Shown: positions 7,751 through 13,642 of the stretch, one piece after another
How the letters are laid out: each line of letters begins with the position of its first letter
Position numbering within the stretch: position 1 is the stretch's first letter
NCBI GenBank assembly: GCA_963658405.1
Contig: CAVKQI010000048.1
Coordinates: 1 to 17,736, forward strand
Length of the DNA: 17,736 nt
From: CAG-791 sp963658405
GTDB lineage: Bacteria; Bacillota; Clostridia; Lachnospirales; Lachnospiraceae
Reading direction: 5' to 3'
Program-made: the position numbers and the translations under genes
Notes under the pieces: generated by a model
Seen by the model: the letters and a program-made list of their open reading frames with translations, nothing else
What the model was told of the DNA's origin: nothing
The model's database searches: none

Positions 7751-8358
7751 TTCACGTACCTCTTTTGTGTGACAAGCAGCCACACAATGCCAAAAATCGC
7801 CGCGGCCAAAATGATAAGGATAACATTGACGCCAAAAATAAAGCTGGCGGCGAATGCGGCAGCCATCAGCAGGATATACACCGGGGAGCGTGTAGACAGC
7901 ACATTGCCGCCCAAGCCGCAGACAACATCCAGAATCACGGCGGCCACCCCGGCCTGCAAGCCTTTCAGTGTGACGGCCACATAGGGATTGGTGATAAAGA
8001 TATTGTAGAAGTATGATATGACGGACAAGATCACCATCGGCGGCAGGATCGTGCCCAAGACGGCAACGACCATGCCGAGCAGTCCATCGATTTTCCAGCC
8101 GACCAGAATGGCGGCATTGACGGCGATGGACCCCGGGGAGGCCTGTGCCATTGCTGTCATGTCCAGCATTTCTTGTTCGGTGAGCCAGTGCAGTTCGTCC
8201 ACAAATTTTTTCTTCATGAACGTCACAATGACAAATCCGCCGCCAAAGGTAAAGCTGCTGATATACAGTGTGGAGACGAACAGTCTTGCCAGCCTCTGTG
8301 CGCGGCTCCTCCGTTTCTTATCGCTGCTGACTGCTGCTGCGTTGACTGTTTTGCGCAT
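7747..8358 (-). CDS. Chromate transporter family (CHR) protein, first half-subunit
   Basis: Membrane protein of 203 aa, the partner of the gene at 7193-7750. A basic N-terminal tail (about 1-25, rich in Lys and Arg) precedes SFTFGGGFVIVTFM. The CHR signature QASPGSIAVNAAILVG follows around residue 90, then four or more hydrophobic segments. AAAGAGGT on the minus strand sits just upstream of the ATG. The two halves correspond to the two domains of full-length ChrA. No chromate-resistance regulator is visible nearby, so a role in metal oxyanion efflux is inferred from the family only. Confidence 0.9.
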   Translation of the reverse strand: MRKTVNAAAVSSDKKRRSRAQRLARLFVSTLYISSFTFGGGFVIVTFMKKKFVDELHWLTEQEMLDMTAMAQASPGSIAVNAAILVGWKIDGLLGMVVAVLGTILPPMVILSVISYFYNIFITNPYVAVTLKGLQAGVAAVILDVVCGLGGNVLSTRSPVYILLMAAAFAASFIFGVNVILIILAAAIFGIVWLLVTQKRYVK

Positions 8359-8601
8359 TCAGATACCTCTTTCTGTGCTGCCTTATTTCCGAAAATCTGC
8401 TGCGGGCATAGTATCTTTGCCCGGCACCTGTAAAAATACACTGCCTGCCTTCATATGCATGAGGGCCTCTCCGGCAGAGCGCGTAAGCTCGCTGTCAATA
8501 TTAACACAAAAATCAGGATAGATAGCAAGTTAGAAAGAACAATACAATGTGCGTGACGTCTCTTGTTTTTAGCATCAGAAAGACTTGCGGGAGGATTTAT
8601 A

Positions 8602-8610
8602 TGATATACT
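8602..8610 (+). promoter_or_regulatory. Extended -10 promoter candidate for recQ
   Basis: TGATATACT is an extended -10 box (TG, one base, TATACT at 8605-8610); only a poor -35 is seen 17 bp upstream. It lies about 70 bp before the RecQ start, in the 322-bp divergent gap 8359-8680. That gap also holds a small inverted repeat CGGGCA/TGCCCG (8403-8423) on the transporter side. I see no gene in it and no convincing transporter promoter. Confidence 0.5.
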
Positions 8611-8680
8611 TTCCGTGGTGAGCAGTCAGAGATAAAAGCTGCTTGCTCTTTTCGCAGGATATGGGGAGGCAGGCGGTCGC

Positions 8681-10684
8681 ATGCATGATAATAGAGACGA
8701 AAAAATGGATTTCCCGGAGGAGGCGTCCTGGAACAGTCTGTTTGCAATGGCAGCGGACTATGTGGAGGAGGATGCGCCGGAGATCTATGATATGTATTTT
8801 GGCGGAGAGCCCGCCGGGGCAATGGCCGGAGCGCTTACCGGAGAAGAGAGAACATATAAGACCCCGGAGGAGGCGTTAAAGGTCCTGTTCGGATACGATG
8901 CCTTCCGGGACGGGCAAAAGCCCCTGATCGACAGCATTCTGGCAGGGAGAGATACCTTTGCAGTCATGCCCACCGGGGCAGGGAAATCCCTGTGCTACCA
9001 GATTCCGGCGCTGCTGCTGCCGGGCATCACCCTGGTCATTTCCCCGCTGATCTCCCTGATGCAGGATCAGGTAAAAGCCTTAAAGGAGGCGGGTGTTCCG
9101 GCGGCTTTTATCAACAGCTCCCTGACGGAAAAGGCTTTTTCGGAGACCATAAGCAGAACCCTGCGGGGATGCTATAAGATCCTCTACGTGGCGCCTGAGC
9201 GGCTCACGGCAGAGGGATTCATCGGTCTGGCCAGAAAAGTGCCGATTTCCATGGTCACTGTGGATGAGGCCCACTGTATTTCCCAGTGGGGACAGGATTT
9301 CCGGCCCAGTTACAGAAAGATCGTGGAGTTCGTGGGGATGTTGGATACGCGCCCCATCCTCAGTGCCTTTACGGCGACGGCCACGGAGAAGGTGCGGGAG
9401 GACATCATCACTTCCCTGGGACTGCGGGATCCCTTTGTGCTGGTCACGGGATTTGATCGGGAGAATCTCTTCTTCCAGGTGGAAAAGCCCGGGAACAAAG
9501 AGCAGTATATCCTGCAATATATCAGAGAGCATGCCGGCGAGAGCGGCATTATCTACTGCTCGACCAGGAAAAATGTGGATAAGCTGTATGAACTTTTGAT
9601 AAGTAAGGGGATATCTGCAGGGAAATATCACGCCGGCATGGGCGCCACAGAGCGAAAGAAGATGCAGGATGATTTTGTATTTGATTATACCGGCATCGTG
9701 GTGGCCACCAACGCCTTTGGCATGGGGATCGATAAATCCAATGTGCGGTTTGTCATCCATTACAATATGCCCCTGAGTATGGAAAATTATTACCAGGAAG
9801 CAGGGCGAGCAGGCCGTGACGGCCTGGAGGCAAAGTGCATTCTGCTGTTTTCGGCGCAGGATATGGCGATCGGGCATTTCCTGCTGGAACACAAGGAAAT
9901 GCAGGAGCTGGAGGGAGAAGAGAGAGAAACAGTCAGAAGACAGGATGAGCGCCGGCTGCAGGTCTTGGAGAAGTACTGCTACACCACGGAATGTCTGCGC
10001 AATTACATCCTGCGGTATTTCGGCGAGAATCCCCAGGAGCCGTGCGGAGACTGCGGCAATTGCCTGCGGGAATTTGAAACCAGGGATATGACCGAAGAGG
10101 CAAAGAAGATCATCAACTGTGTCTATGAGGCGAAGGGCAGATTCGGAAGAACGGTGATCGTGGATACTGTCGCCGGATCGAAGATGGCCAGACTGCAGGA
10201 AATCGGTGCGGTCCGATATAAGTCCTACGGGGTACTGGCTTCTGTCAGTAAAAATCTGCTGAAGCGCCTGGTGGATCAGATGGTCATGGAGGGTTATCTG
10301 ACGGTAGGGGATTATCAGGTCGTCCGACTGGGGGATATCACGCCGCTGCGGGATCCGGAGACCAGAGTAATCGTCCGAATCACAGACGAGGACAAGCTGC
10401 CGGAGAAAGCACCGAAGGCGGCGCGGACAAAGAAGAAAGCAAAGGGCGCAGAATCCTTAAGCGATACAGGGCTTAAGCTGTTTGAGAAGCTGCGGGAACA
10501 CAGGCTCTCAGTGGCCCGCGAGGAAAGCCTGCCGCCGTATATGATCTTCAGTGATAAGACGCTGATCGACATGGCGGCAAAGAAGCCCGGGTCCCGGGAG
10601 GAAATGCTGGAGGTATCCGGCGTGGGCGAGTACAAGTACACAAAGTACGGAGAGGGATTCCTGGCGGTGATAGAAGGCAGATAA
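8681..10684 (+). CDS. recQ: ATP-dependent DNA helicase RecQ
   Basis: A 3'-5' DNA helicase of 667 aa acting in recombination and fork repair. After an acidic N-terminal extension of about 60 residues come the SF2 motifs: FRDGQ near 75, Walker A PTGAGKS (97-103), DEAH (195-198) followed by the aromatic-rich loop CISQWGQDFRPSY, TATAT near 231, and motif VI QEAGRAGRDG near 372. The zinc-binding site is complete (C438, then C455, C458, C461), with an RQC winged helix around 475-560 and an HRDC domain from about 588 to the end. All four parts of classical RecQ are present. The start at 8681 has GGGGAGG 11 nt upstream, a rather long spacing; ATG 8705 is an alternative that would only shorten the acidic tail. 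Confidence 0.95.
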   Translation: MHDNRDEKMDFPEEASWNSLFAMAADYVEEDAPEIYDMYFGGEPAGAMAGALTGEERTYKTPEEALKVLFGYDAFRDGQKPLIDSILAGRDTFAVMPTGAGKSLCYQIPALLLPGITLVISPLISLMQDQVKALKEAGVPAAFINSSLTEKAFSETISRTLRGCYKILYVAPERLTAEGFIGLARKVPISMVTVDEAHCISQWGQDFRPSYRKIVEFVGMLDTRPILSAFTATATEKVREDIITSLGLRDPFVLVTGFDRENLFFQVEKPGNKEQYILQYIREHAGESGIIYCSTRKNVDKLYELLISKGISAGKYHAGMGATERKKMQDDFVFDYTGIVVATNAFGMGIDKSNVRFVIHYNMPLSMENYYQEAGRAGRDGLEAKCILLFSAQDMAIGHFLLEHKEMQELEGEERETVRRQDERRLQVLEKYCYTTECLRNYILRYFGENPQEPCGDCGNCLREFETRDMTEEAKKIINCVYEAKGRFGRTVIVDTVAGSKMARLQEIGAVRYKSYGVLASVSKNLLKRLVDQMVMEGYLTVGDYQVVRLGDITPLRDPETRVIVRITDEDKLPEKAPKAARTKKKAKGAESLSDTGLKLFEKLREHRLSVAREESLPPYMIFSDKTLIDMAAKKPGSREEMLEVSGVGEYKYTKYGEGFLAVIEGR

Positions 10685-10717
10685 GAATATTTGACTCATA
10701 AAAAAGTAAAATCATAG

Positions 10718-10746
10718 TTGACATATAGGAAAACGAGGAGTAGTAT
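10718..10746 (+). promoter_or_regulatory. Promoter of the cysteine leader and sulfur operon
   Basis: A perfect -35 box TTGACA (10718-10723) is separated by 17 bp from TAGTAT (10741-10746), a partial match to the -10 consensus. Overlapping TATATA-like bases follow, so the exact -10 is uncertain. Transcription would start near 10753, about 50 nt before the leader peptide start codon. Confidence 0.6.
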
Positions 10747-10763
10747 ATAGCACATAAAATTCA

Positions 10764-10785
10764 TATAATTCCAGTAGGAAATATA
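10764..10785. promoter_or_regulatory. Inverted repeat downstream of the sulfur-operon promoter
   Basis: TATAATTCC (10764-10772) and GGAAATATA (10777-10785) form 9-base arms with one mismatch around AGTA. The site lies just after the predicted transcription start and before the leader ribosome binding site. It could be a repressor site (an Rrf2/CymR-type cysteine regulator is one possibility in Bacillota) or a 5' mRNA hairpin. No regulator gene is in the window. Confidence 0.35.
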
Positions 10786-10805
10786 AGAAAGAGAGGGAGC
10801 AAATC

Positions 10806-10874
10806 ATGATGCACATGGAATACTGTTGCTGCTGCAAAGAGAAGAGAACTTTACTGTGCGGACGAATGTGTTGA
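10806..10874 (+). CDS. Polycysteine leader peptide (22 aa)
   Basis: A 22-codon frame with six Cys codons: four in a row at residues 7-10 (TGT TGC TGC TGC, 10824-10835), plus Cys18 and Cys22 just before the TGA. It begins MMHMEY and has a good ribosome binding site, GAGGGAG, ending at 10799, 6 nt before the ATG. It follows a TTGACA promoter and precedes a terminator and a cysteine/sulfur operon. This is the classic position of a leader whose translation senses charged tRNA. Leader frames with Cys runs are known from mycobacteria; I do not recall this one being described in Clostridia. The peptide itself need have no function once made. Confidence 0.85.
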   Translation: MMHMEYCCCCKEKRTLLCGRMC

Positions 10875-10962
10875 TTGAGAGACTTCCTTATGTGTACAGT
10901 CACAGAGCTGTACACGGATGTGGATCAGGAAAGACAGATGTCCGGGCAGCCGGACTTTTTTT
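10854..10962 (+). promoter_or_regulatory. Cysteine-responsive transcription attenuator (antiterminator/terminator switch)
   Basis: The leader segment CTGTGCGGACG (10854-10864, codons Leu17 to Arg20) can pair with TGTCCGGGCAG (10939-10949): 10 of 11 positions pair, two as G-U. This blocks the terminator's 5' arm. Between them lies a self-contained hairpin, GTGTACAG (10892-10899) with CTGTACAC (10908-10915). Inferred mechanism: a ribosome stalled on Cys codons 7-10 leaves 10854-10864 free and antitermination follows; with ample Cys-tRNA the ribosome reaches the stop at 10872, masks that segment, and the terminator forms. Confidence 0.7.
10940..10962 (+). terminator. Attenuator intrinsic terminator
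   Basis: GTCCGG (10940-10945), loop GCAG, CCGGAC (10950-10955), followed by seven T (10956-10962). It is a compact GC-rich stem placed 65 bp after the leader stop codon and about 175 bp before the first operon gene. Confidence 0.88.
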
Positions 10963-10992
10963 ATGCCGCAGACAAGCAGCGGCATAAGGAGG
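10961..10992 (+). repeat. D-type hairpin with an orphan ribosome binding site
   Basis: TTATGCCGC (10961-10969) pairs with GCGGCATAA (10979-10987) around a 9-base loop. AAGGAGG (10986-10992), a perfect ribosome binding site, follows with no start codon after it. The design (GCCGC hairpin, then AAGGAGG) matches the end of the next element, where AAGGAGG serves the lipoprotein gene. It may be the original leader end, displaced when the A-B-C-D unit arrived. Confidence 0.6.
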
Positions 10993-10995
10993 ACA

Positions 10996-11131
10996 AATAA
11001 GAAAAATCGCCTGATGGCGCTTTTTCTTATTGCGAGGATGAGGCCGGGCCTCATCCTCGGGGATCGCATCAGGGATTTCGCCTTCGCGAATTCCCTTCGC
11101 GGAGCCGCTGCAAAGCAGCGGCAAAAGGAGG
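10996..11131 (+). repeat. Palindromic intergenic element, modules A-B-C-D (copy 2)
   Basis: Four consecutive hairpins fill the gap before the lipoprotein gene. A (10996-11031): AATAAGAAAAA with TTTTTCTTATT, a T/C mismatch, then CGCC/GGCG and loop TGAT. B (11033-11059): CGAGGATGAGGCC with GGCCTCATCCTCG around one G. C (11072-11095): GGGATTTCGC, CTTC, GCGAATTCCC with one mismatch. D (11104-11121): GCCGCTGC, AAA, GCAGCGGC. AAGGAGG (11125-11131) then serves the ATG at 11137. From the start of A to the GATCGC before C is 66 nt, as in the 13500 copy. Confidence 0.85.
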
Positions 11132-11136
11132 AAATA

Positions 11137-12390
11137 ATGAAAAAAAGAGCATTAGCGATATTACTGACAGCGGCCATCGGGGCACTTACCCTTTCCGGGT
11201 GCGGACAGAAGGGAAGCGTGGCGCAGAGCCAGGGCGCGGATGAGACAGGGGATGCGGCGCAGACCCAGGATGGCGACGCAGCCGGGGACAGCACAGAAGA
11301 GGCAGCGGATGAGGCAGACAGTACAGCAGCTGCTAGCGAGACCAAGGACAACGGCACCCTGAAGGTTTCCTTCATGACAGGAAATATCCGCATTGCCATC
11401 AACATCCTGGCTCTGGAAAAAGGTTATTTTGAAGAGGAAGGCGTCACGGTAGAGCCGGTGAATATCGGCGGACAGGACGCCCTGACGGCCATCAACAGCA
11501 GTGACGATCAGCTGGATATCTTAAATACCGGTTTTGTGCCGGACTTACAGGCCATCGGCTCCGGCTATGATCTGACGGTGATCGGCGGCACCGCTGTAGA
11601 GGGTGGCTCCGTCATCGCAAAGAGCGGCAGCGAAGACCAGTACAAGAATGCAGATACGATCATCGACATCGATAAATTCAAAACCGCGAAGCTGGGATTT
11701 GTGAGAAACGAGTCCTCCTGGGTCATTACCAGACAGTATCTGCTGGACAACGGCGTTTCTGAGGAGGAGATCGCAGCCATCGAGGATGAGGGAAGCGGCA
11801 ACATTTCCTATTACCAGGATGAGACTTCGGTAGCACAGGCCGTGCAGAAGGGTGAGGTAGACCTGGGATTCCTGCCTCTGGAATATGCACTCCTTTACGG
11901 CGATGCCTATGAGCTCTCTGTGGTGACAGAGGCGGGCGCCCTGCAGGAAAATTACGTATGCTGCCGTGAAGTCACTTCTCCGGCTAAGATCGCAGCGAAG
12001 AAGGACGCTTTTGTAGCCTATGAGACCGCAAGAATCCGTGCTTTTGAATACTATAAGCAGGGAGAAAATGATGAAACCATCCGCAAGGATGTGGTGAATA
12101 CCGTGGCATCCTACTCCGGCAAGGAGGCAGATTACGTAGATACCTATCTGTACGGCGGCGTCACCAAATACGCAACAGACCCTAATAAGAAGGGCATCGT
12201 CAAGTATGTAGAGGCAGCAGCAAACTCCGGTCTTCTCTCCAGCGCCGGTGTGGATTTCAAGACCTACGACATCACACAGAACATTGACACCTCTGTCTAT
12301 GAAGAGGCTATCAATAACCTGGTAAAGGAAAATCCTGACAACGAGTTTTATGCACAGCTGCTGACCCAGTTCCAGGAAGATAACGCATGA
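11137..12390 (+). CDS. ABC transporter substrate-binding lipoprotein, sulfonate/taurine (NMT1/SsuA-like) family
   Basis: Extracellular membrane-anchored binding protein of 417 aa for an ABC importer. A lipoprotein signal peptide (MKKRALAILLTAAIGALTLSGC, Cys22 lipidated) is followed by an Ala/Asp/Glu-rich flexible linker (about 23-75) and the binding fold, beginning LKVSFMTGNIRIAINILALEKGYFEEEGV, as in SsuA, TauA and NMT1 proteins. The start is ATG 11137, with AAGGAGG 5 nt upstream; the open frame continues upstream only by reading through hairpins. Matching ATPase and permease genes lie downstream of three enzyme genes (15899-17658). The link to cysteine synthases and the polycysteine leader suggests an organic sulfur ligand. 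Family members also carry nitrate, pyrimidines and other ligands, so the ligand is not proven. Confidence 0.88.
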   Translation: MKKRALAILLTAAIGALTLSGCGQKGSVAQSQGADETGDAAQTQDGDAAGDSTEEAADEADSTAAASETKDNGTLKVSFMTGNIRIAINILALEKGYFEEEGVTVEPVNIGGQDALTAINSSDDQLDILNTGFVPDLQAIGSGYDLTVIGGTAVEGGSVIAKSGSEDQYKNADTIIDIDKFKTAKLGFVRNESSWVITRQYLLDNGVSEEEIAAIEDEGSGNISYYQDETSVAQAVQKGEVDLGFLPLEYALLYGDAYELSVVTEAGALQENYVCCREVTSPAKIAAKKDAFVAYETARIRAFEYYKQGENDETIRKDVVNTVASYSGKEADYVDTYLYGGVTKYATDPNKKGIVKYVEAAANSGLLSSAGVDFKTYDITQNIDTSVYEEAINNLVKENPDNEFYAQLLTQFQEDNA

Positions 12391-12416
12391 TAAAGTCACC
12401 TGTCTGAGTCCTTTAA

Positions 12417-12432
12417 CTGATTCATGAATCAG
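12417..12432. promoter_or_regulatory. Perfect 16-bp palindrome in the gap before the first cysteine synthase
   Basis: CTGATTCATGAATCAG is fully self-complementary. It lies 27 bp after the lipoprotein stop, in the 110-bp gap 12391-12500, the only large gap of this operon without an A-B-C-D element. There is no loop and no T run, so a protein-binding site is likelier than a terminator. Nothing else is seen in the gap except the ribosome binding site GAGGGGAAG before 12501. Confidence 0.35.
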
Positions 12433-12500
12433 ATGGGGATCATAATGCAGTGTGACAGATCCGCAAAAGAAGCAGGAGATACTTTTCAGAGGGGAAGAGC

Positions 12501-13424
12501 ATGGGAAAAATATACGACAACGTAATACAGCTGATCGGCAACACGCCGATCCTGCACCTTAACAGGATCGAAAAGGAGGAAAAGCTGGAGGCAAAGATCT
12601 ATGCCAAAGTAGAGAGCTTTAATCCCGGCGGATCTGTAAAGGACAGGGCAGCCCTTAATATGATCGAAGAGGCCGAAAAGGAAGGAAAGCTAAAGCCCGG
12701 CGGAACGATCGCGGAGGGGACCAGCGGTAATACAGGCATCGGCATTGCGCTGGTGGCCGCCGTAAAAAAGTACCATGCTGTCATCTGCATGCAGGAAGGT
12801 GCCAGCAATGAAAAGATCCGGATCCTGAAGGCCTACGGCGCCGATGTGGAGCTGACGCCGAAGGATCTGGGATTTGCAGAGGCGGGAAGCAAGGCAAAGC
12901 AGCTGGAGGACGAAGGGGCTTTTCGGCCGGCACAGGGAGAAAACCCACACCATCCCGAGGCACATATCCGGCATACCGGGCCGGAGATCTGGCAGGATAT
13001 GGACGGCAAGGTGGACATCTTCGTGGCGACGGTGGGCACCAGCGGTACCAGCGGCGGTATCGGCCATTACCTGAAAGAAAAAAATCCGGATATTGAGATC
13101 TACGGCGTAGAGCCGGCAGGGTGTCCCGTATTAAACGGCGGGCAGCCCGGTCTCCACAAGATCCAGGGCATCGGAGGCGGCGCCATCTGTCCTATCACCG
13201 ATCTGGAGCTGTATAAGGAGATCCTGCTCTGCACCGATGAGGATGCCTATAAATATGCAAGACTTTGTCCGAAAAAGGAAGGCCTCCTGATCGGCATCTC
13301 TGCCGGCGCAGCACTGTGGGCAGCGGTAACGCTGGCCAAAAAGCCGGAAAATAAGGGGAAAAACATCGTAGTCCTGTTCCCGGACGGGGGCAATAAATAT
13401 CTTTCCAGTGATCTTTTTGATTAG
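12501..13424 (+). CDS. Cysteine synthase-like PLP enzyme, divergent paralogue
   Basis: A 307-aa enzyme of the O-acetylserine sulfhydrylase family, which joins a sulfur donor to O-acetylserine to give cysteine or S-sulfocysteine. The N-terminus (NVIQLIGNTPILHL) is canonical, Lys47 in PGGSVKDR is the PLP-binding lysine, and TSGNTG (74-79) is present. It departs from CysK where the usual EPTSGNTG reads EGTSGNTG and where the usual GVGTGGTISGVG loop reads TVGTSGTSGGIG. A basic HHPEAHIRHTGPEIW replaces the common NPEAHYRTTGPEIW. A ribosome binding site, GAGGGGAAG, precedes the ATG. It lies in the same operon as a standard paralogue (14856), which suggests a different sulfur donor or acceptor, or a regulatory role; thiosulfate (CysM-like) is one option. 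Confidence 0.88.
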   Translation: MGKIYDNVIQLIGNTPILHLNRIEKEEKLEAKIYAKVESFNPGGSVKDRAALNMIEEAEKEGKLKPGGTIAEGTSGNTGIGIALVAAVKKYHAVICMQEGASNEKIRILKAYGADVELTPKDLGFAEAGSKAKQLEDEGAFRPAQGENPHHPEAHIRHTGPEIWQDMDGKVDIFVATVGTSGTSGGIGHYLKEKNPDIEIYGVEPAGCPVLNGGQPGLHKIQGIGGGAICPITDLELYKEILLCTDEDAYKYARLCPKKEGLLIGISAGAALWAAVTLAKKPENKGKNIVVLFPDGGNKYLSSDLFD

Positions 13425-13430
13425 GTGAGC

Positions 13431-13497
13431 GTATCGGAGAATTCGCCTACGCGAAATTCTCCTCACGGTACCGCAGCAAGCTGCGGTACAGAAAGGG
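13431..13497 (+). repeat. Palindromic intergenic element, modules C and D (copy 3a)
   Basis: Hairpin C: GGAGAATTCGC (13436-13446), CTAC, GCGAAATTCTCC (13451-13462). Linker TCACG. Hairpin D: GTACCGCAGC (13468-13477), AA, GCTGCGGTAC (13480-13489), then the ribosome-binding-like AGAAAGGG (13490-13497). It is nearly identical to the copy at 13566. The next ATG (13501) opens only a five-codon frame (MEKSV) that stops inside hairpin A. Confidence 0.88.
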
Positions 13498-13499
13498 CA

Positions 13500-13563
13500 A
13501 ATGGAAAAAAGCGTCTGATGCCGCTTTTTTCCATTGCATGGATGACATAAATGTCATCCATGC
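13500..13563 (+). repeat. Palindromic intergenic element, modules A and B (copy 3)
   Basis: A (13500-13535): AATGGAAAAAAGCG pairs with CGCTTTTTTCCATT, 14 bp, with TGAT at the loop. B (13536-13563): GCATGGATGACAT, AA, ATGTCATCCATGC, a 13-bp perfect stem. A is 36 nt long, as at 10996, but three outer base pairs are exchanged together (A-T to G-C twice, G-C to A-T once). Confidence 0.88.
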
Positions 13564-13565
13564 GC

Positions 13566-13636
13566 GATCGCATCGGAGAATTCGCCTTCGCGAAATTCTC
13601 CTCACGGTACCGCAGCAAGCTGCGGTACAGAAAGGG
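13566..13636 (+). repeat. Palindromic intergenic element, modules C and D (copy 3b)
   Basis: GATCGCATC leads into hairpin C (13575-13601: GGAGAATTCGC, CTTC, GCGAAATTCTCC) and hairpin D (13607-13628: GTACCGCAGC, AA, GCTGCGGTAC). AGAAAGGG (13629-13636) follows and serves as the ribosome binding site for the ATG at 13643. With the copy at 13431 it flanks the A-B module as a near-perfect direct repeat. Confidence 0.88.
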
Positions 13637-13642
13637 AAAACC

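Noticed and set aside
8493..8498. Perfect TTGACA on the minus strand upstream of the transporter genes
   Set aside because: No acceptable -10 box 16-18 bp downstream; the sequence there is GC-rich.
9080..9892. 270-codon minus-strand open frame inside recQ
   Set aside because: Lies entirely opposite conserved RecQ helicase motifs and has no features of its own.
11033..11059. Hairpins A and B before the lipoprotein considered as intrinsic terminators
   Set aside because: No T run follows B, and the T run of A is part of its own stem, so transcription is not expected to stop here.
10918..11136. Upstream extension of the lipoprotein frame to ATG 10918
   Set aside because: It would translate the terminator and hairpins A-D, and would bury the lipoprotein signal peptide. 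ATG 11137 has a perfect ribosome binding site and starts the signal sequence.
11545..12399. 284-codon minus-strand open frame opposite the lipoprotein gene
   Set aside because: Shadow frame created by codon bias of the real gene; Cys/His/Ile-rich, with no known motif.
12445..12525. 26-codon frame in the gap before the first cysteine synthase, considered as a second leader peptide
   Set aside because: Only one Cys codon, no ribosome binding site, no terminator after it, and it overlaps the cysteine synthase start out of frame.
13538..13642. Upstream extension of the transferase-like frame to ATG 13538
   Set aside because: The extra 35 codons merely translate the palindromic elements B, C and D; ATG 13643 fits the element plus ribosome-binding-site pattern.
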